From Gemmatimonas phototrophica (GTDB lineage: Bacteria; Gemmatimonadota; Gemmatimonadetes; Longimicrobiales; Gaopeijiaceae): 6,890 bases of DNA. The position numbers were made by a program, and so were the translations under genes. Numbering within the stretch: position 1 is the stretch's first letter; the number at the start of each line of letters is the position of its first letter. The stretch is from positions 1 through 6,890 of the forward strand of contig CAMCNM010000103.1 in NCBI GenBank assembly GCA_945876015.1. The letters are read 5' to 3'. Below are positions 6,597 through 6,890 of the stretch, one piece after another. The notes below the pieces were generated by a model, which was not told the origin of the DNA, ran no database searches, and saw nothing but the letters and a program-made list of their open reading frames with translations.

Positions 6597-6890
6597 ATGG
6601 ACATCCATGAGTATCAGGCGAAAGAGCTGCTCCGGAAGGCCGGCATCCCCGTCCCTCCGGGCGAGGTCGCGACCACGGCTGCCGAAGCCGAAGCGATCGC
6701 CAAGAAGCTCGGTGGCACGGTGGTCGTGAAGGCCCAGGTGCACGCGGGCGGCCGCGGCAAGGCGGGGGGCGTGAAGCTCGCCAAGGACGCCACCGAGGCC
6801 CGTGAGCACGCCTCGCGGATCCTCGGGATGAAGATCAAGGACCTCGAGGTCAAGCAGGTGCTCGTCACTCCCGCCGAAGACATCGCCAGC
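6597..6890 (+). CDS. sucC: Succinyl-CoA synthetase (ADP-forming) beta subunit, N-terminal part (partial)
   Basis: This is the start of the beta subunit of succinyl-CoA synthetase, the TCA-cycle enzyme that makes ATP or GTP from succinyl-CoA with the SucD alpha subunit. The frame is open from the ATG at 6597 to the right edge, giving 98 of an expected 390 or so residues. The N-terminus '[12 protein letters not shown]' is the family hallmark. The ATP-grasp nucleotide-binding segment '[20 protein letters not shown]' (42-61) contains K45, which aligns with the ATP-binding K46 of E. coli SucC, and the GGRGK loop (51-55). 'ILGMKI' (75-80) and 'VKQVLV' (85-90) continue the usual pattern. Only a weak Shine-Dalgarno (ACGAG, about 8 nt upstream) is visible. 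The gene lies 127 nt after the UPF0182 stop, beyond two hairpins, and so is probably a separate transcription unit, with sucD expected downstream outside the window. Confidence 0.97.
   Translation, partial: MDIHEYQAKELLRKAGIPVPPGEVATTAAEAEAIAKKLGGTVVVKAQVHAGGRGKAGGVKLAKDATEAREHASRILGMKIKDLEVKQVLVTPAEDIAS

Noticed and set aside
1..6890. CRISPR arrays, insertion sequences, tRNA/rRNA genes, phage or defence genes
   Set aside because: I looked on both strands and found no direct-repeat arrays, transposase motifs, terminal inverted repeats or recognisable RNA genes.

Overview
This window reads as a chromosomal housekeeping region from a GC-rich bacterium. G and C dominate third codon positions, which also explains the long open frames on the opposite strand and in alternative frames. 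The gene set is a complex I tail (nuoM-nuoN), a bifunctional-type phosphohexomutase, a UPF0182 membrane protein and sucC. That mix does not fix a phylum. UPF0182 proteins occur in Actinobacteria, Cyanobacteria, Firmicutes and several GC-rich environmental lineages, so a deltaproteobacterial, Gemmatimonadota-like or Eisenbacteria-like source is possible but only a guess.

Layout. Positions 2-337 hold the 3' end of nuoM, followed after 4 nt by complete nuoN (342-1853). Together these are the distal end of a nuo operon for proton-pumping NADH:quinone oxidoreductase. Facing nuoN, with a 2-nt gap, a short minus-strand gene (1856-2143) encodes 95 aa. It looks like a chimera: the N-terminus resembles a BNR/sialidase-type beta-propeller protein, and the C-terminus is a MoaD/ThiS-type ubiquitin-like sulfur carrier ending in Gly-Gly. 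A 160-bp divergent intergenic region separates it from a plus-strand pair: phosphomannomutase/phosphoglucomutase (2304-3692) and, after 2 nt, a 924-aa UPF0182 integral membrane protein (3695-6469). A strong GC hairpin overlaps the end of that gene and a second follows. The window ends with the first 98 codons of sucC (6597-6890).

How the genes relate. NuoM and NuoN are antiporter-like proton-translocating subunits of the respiratory chain, and SucC feeds the TCA cycle. The phosphohexomutase supplies mannose-1-P or glucose-1-P for envelope polysaccharides. Its tight coupling to the UPF0182 gene hints, without proving it, at an envelope-related role for that uncharacterised family. I found no rRNA, tRNA, CRISPR array, insertion sequence or phage gene. 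The one unusual item is the MoaD/propeller chimera. I do not see convincing evidence of a new multi-gene system here.
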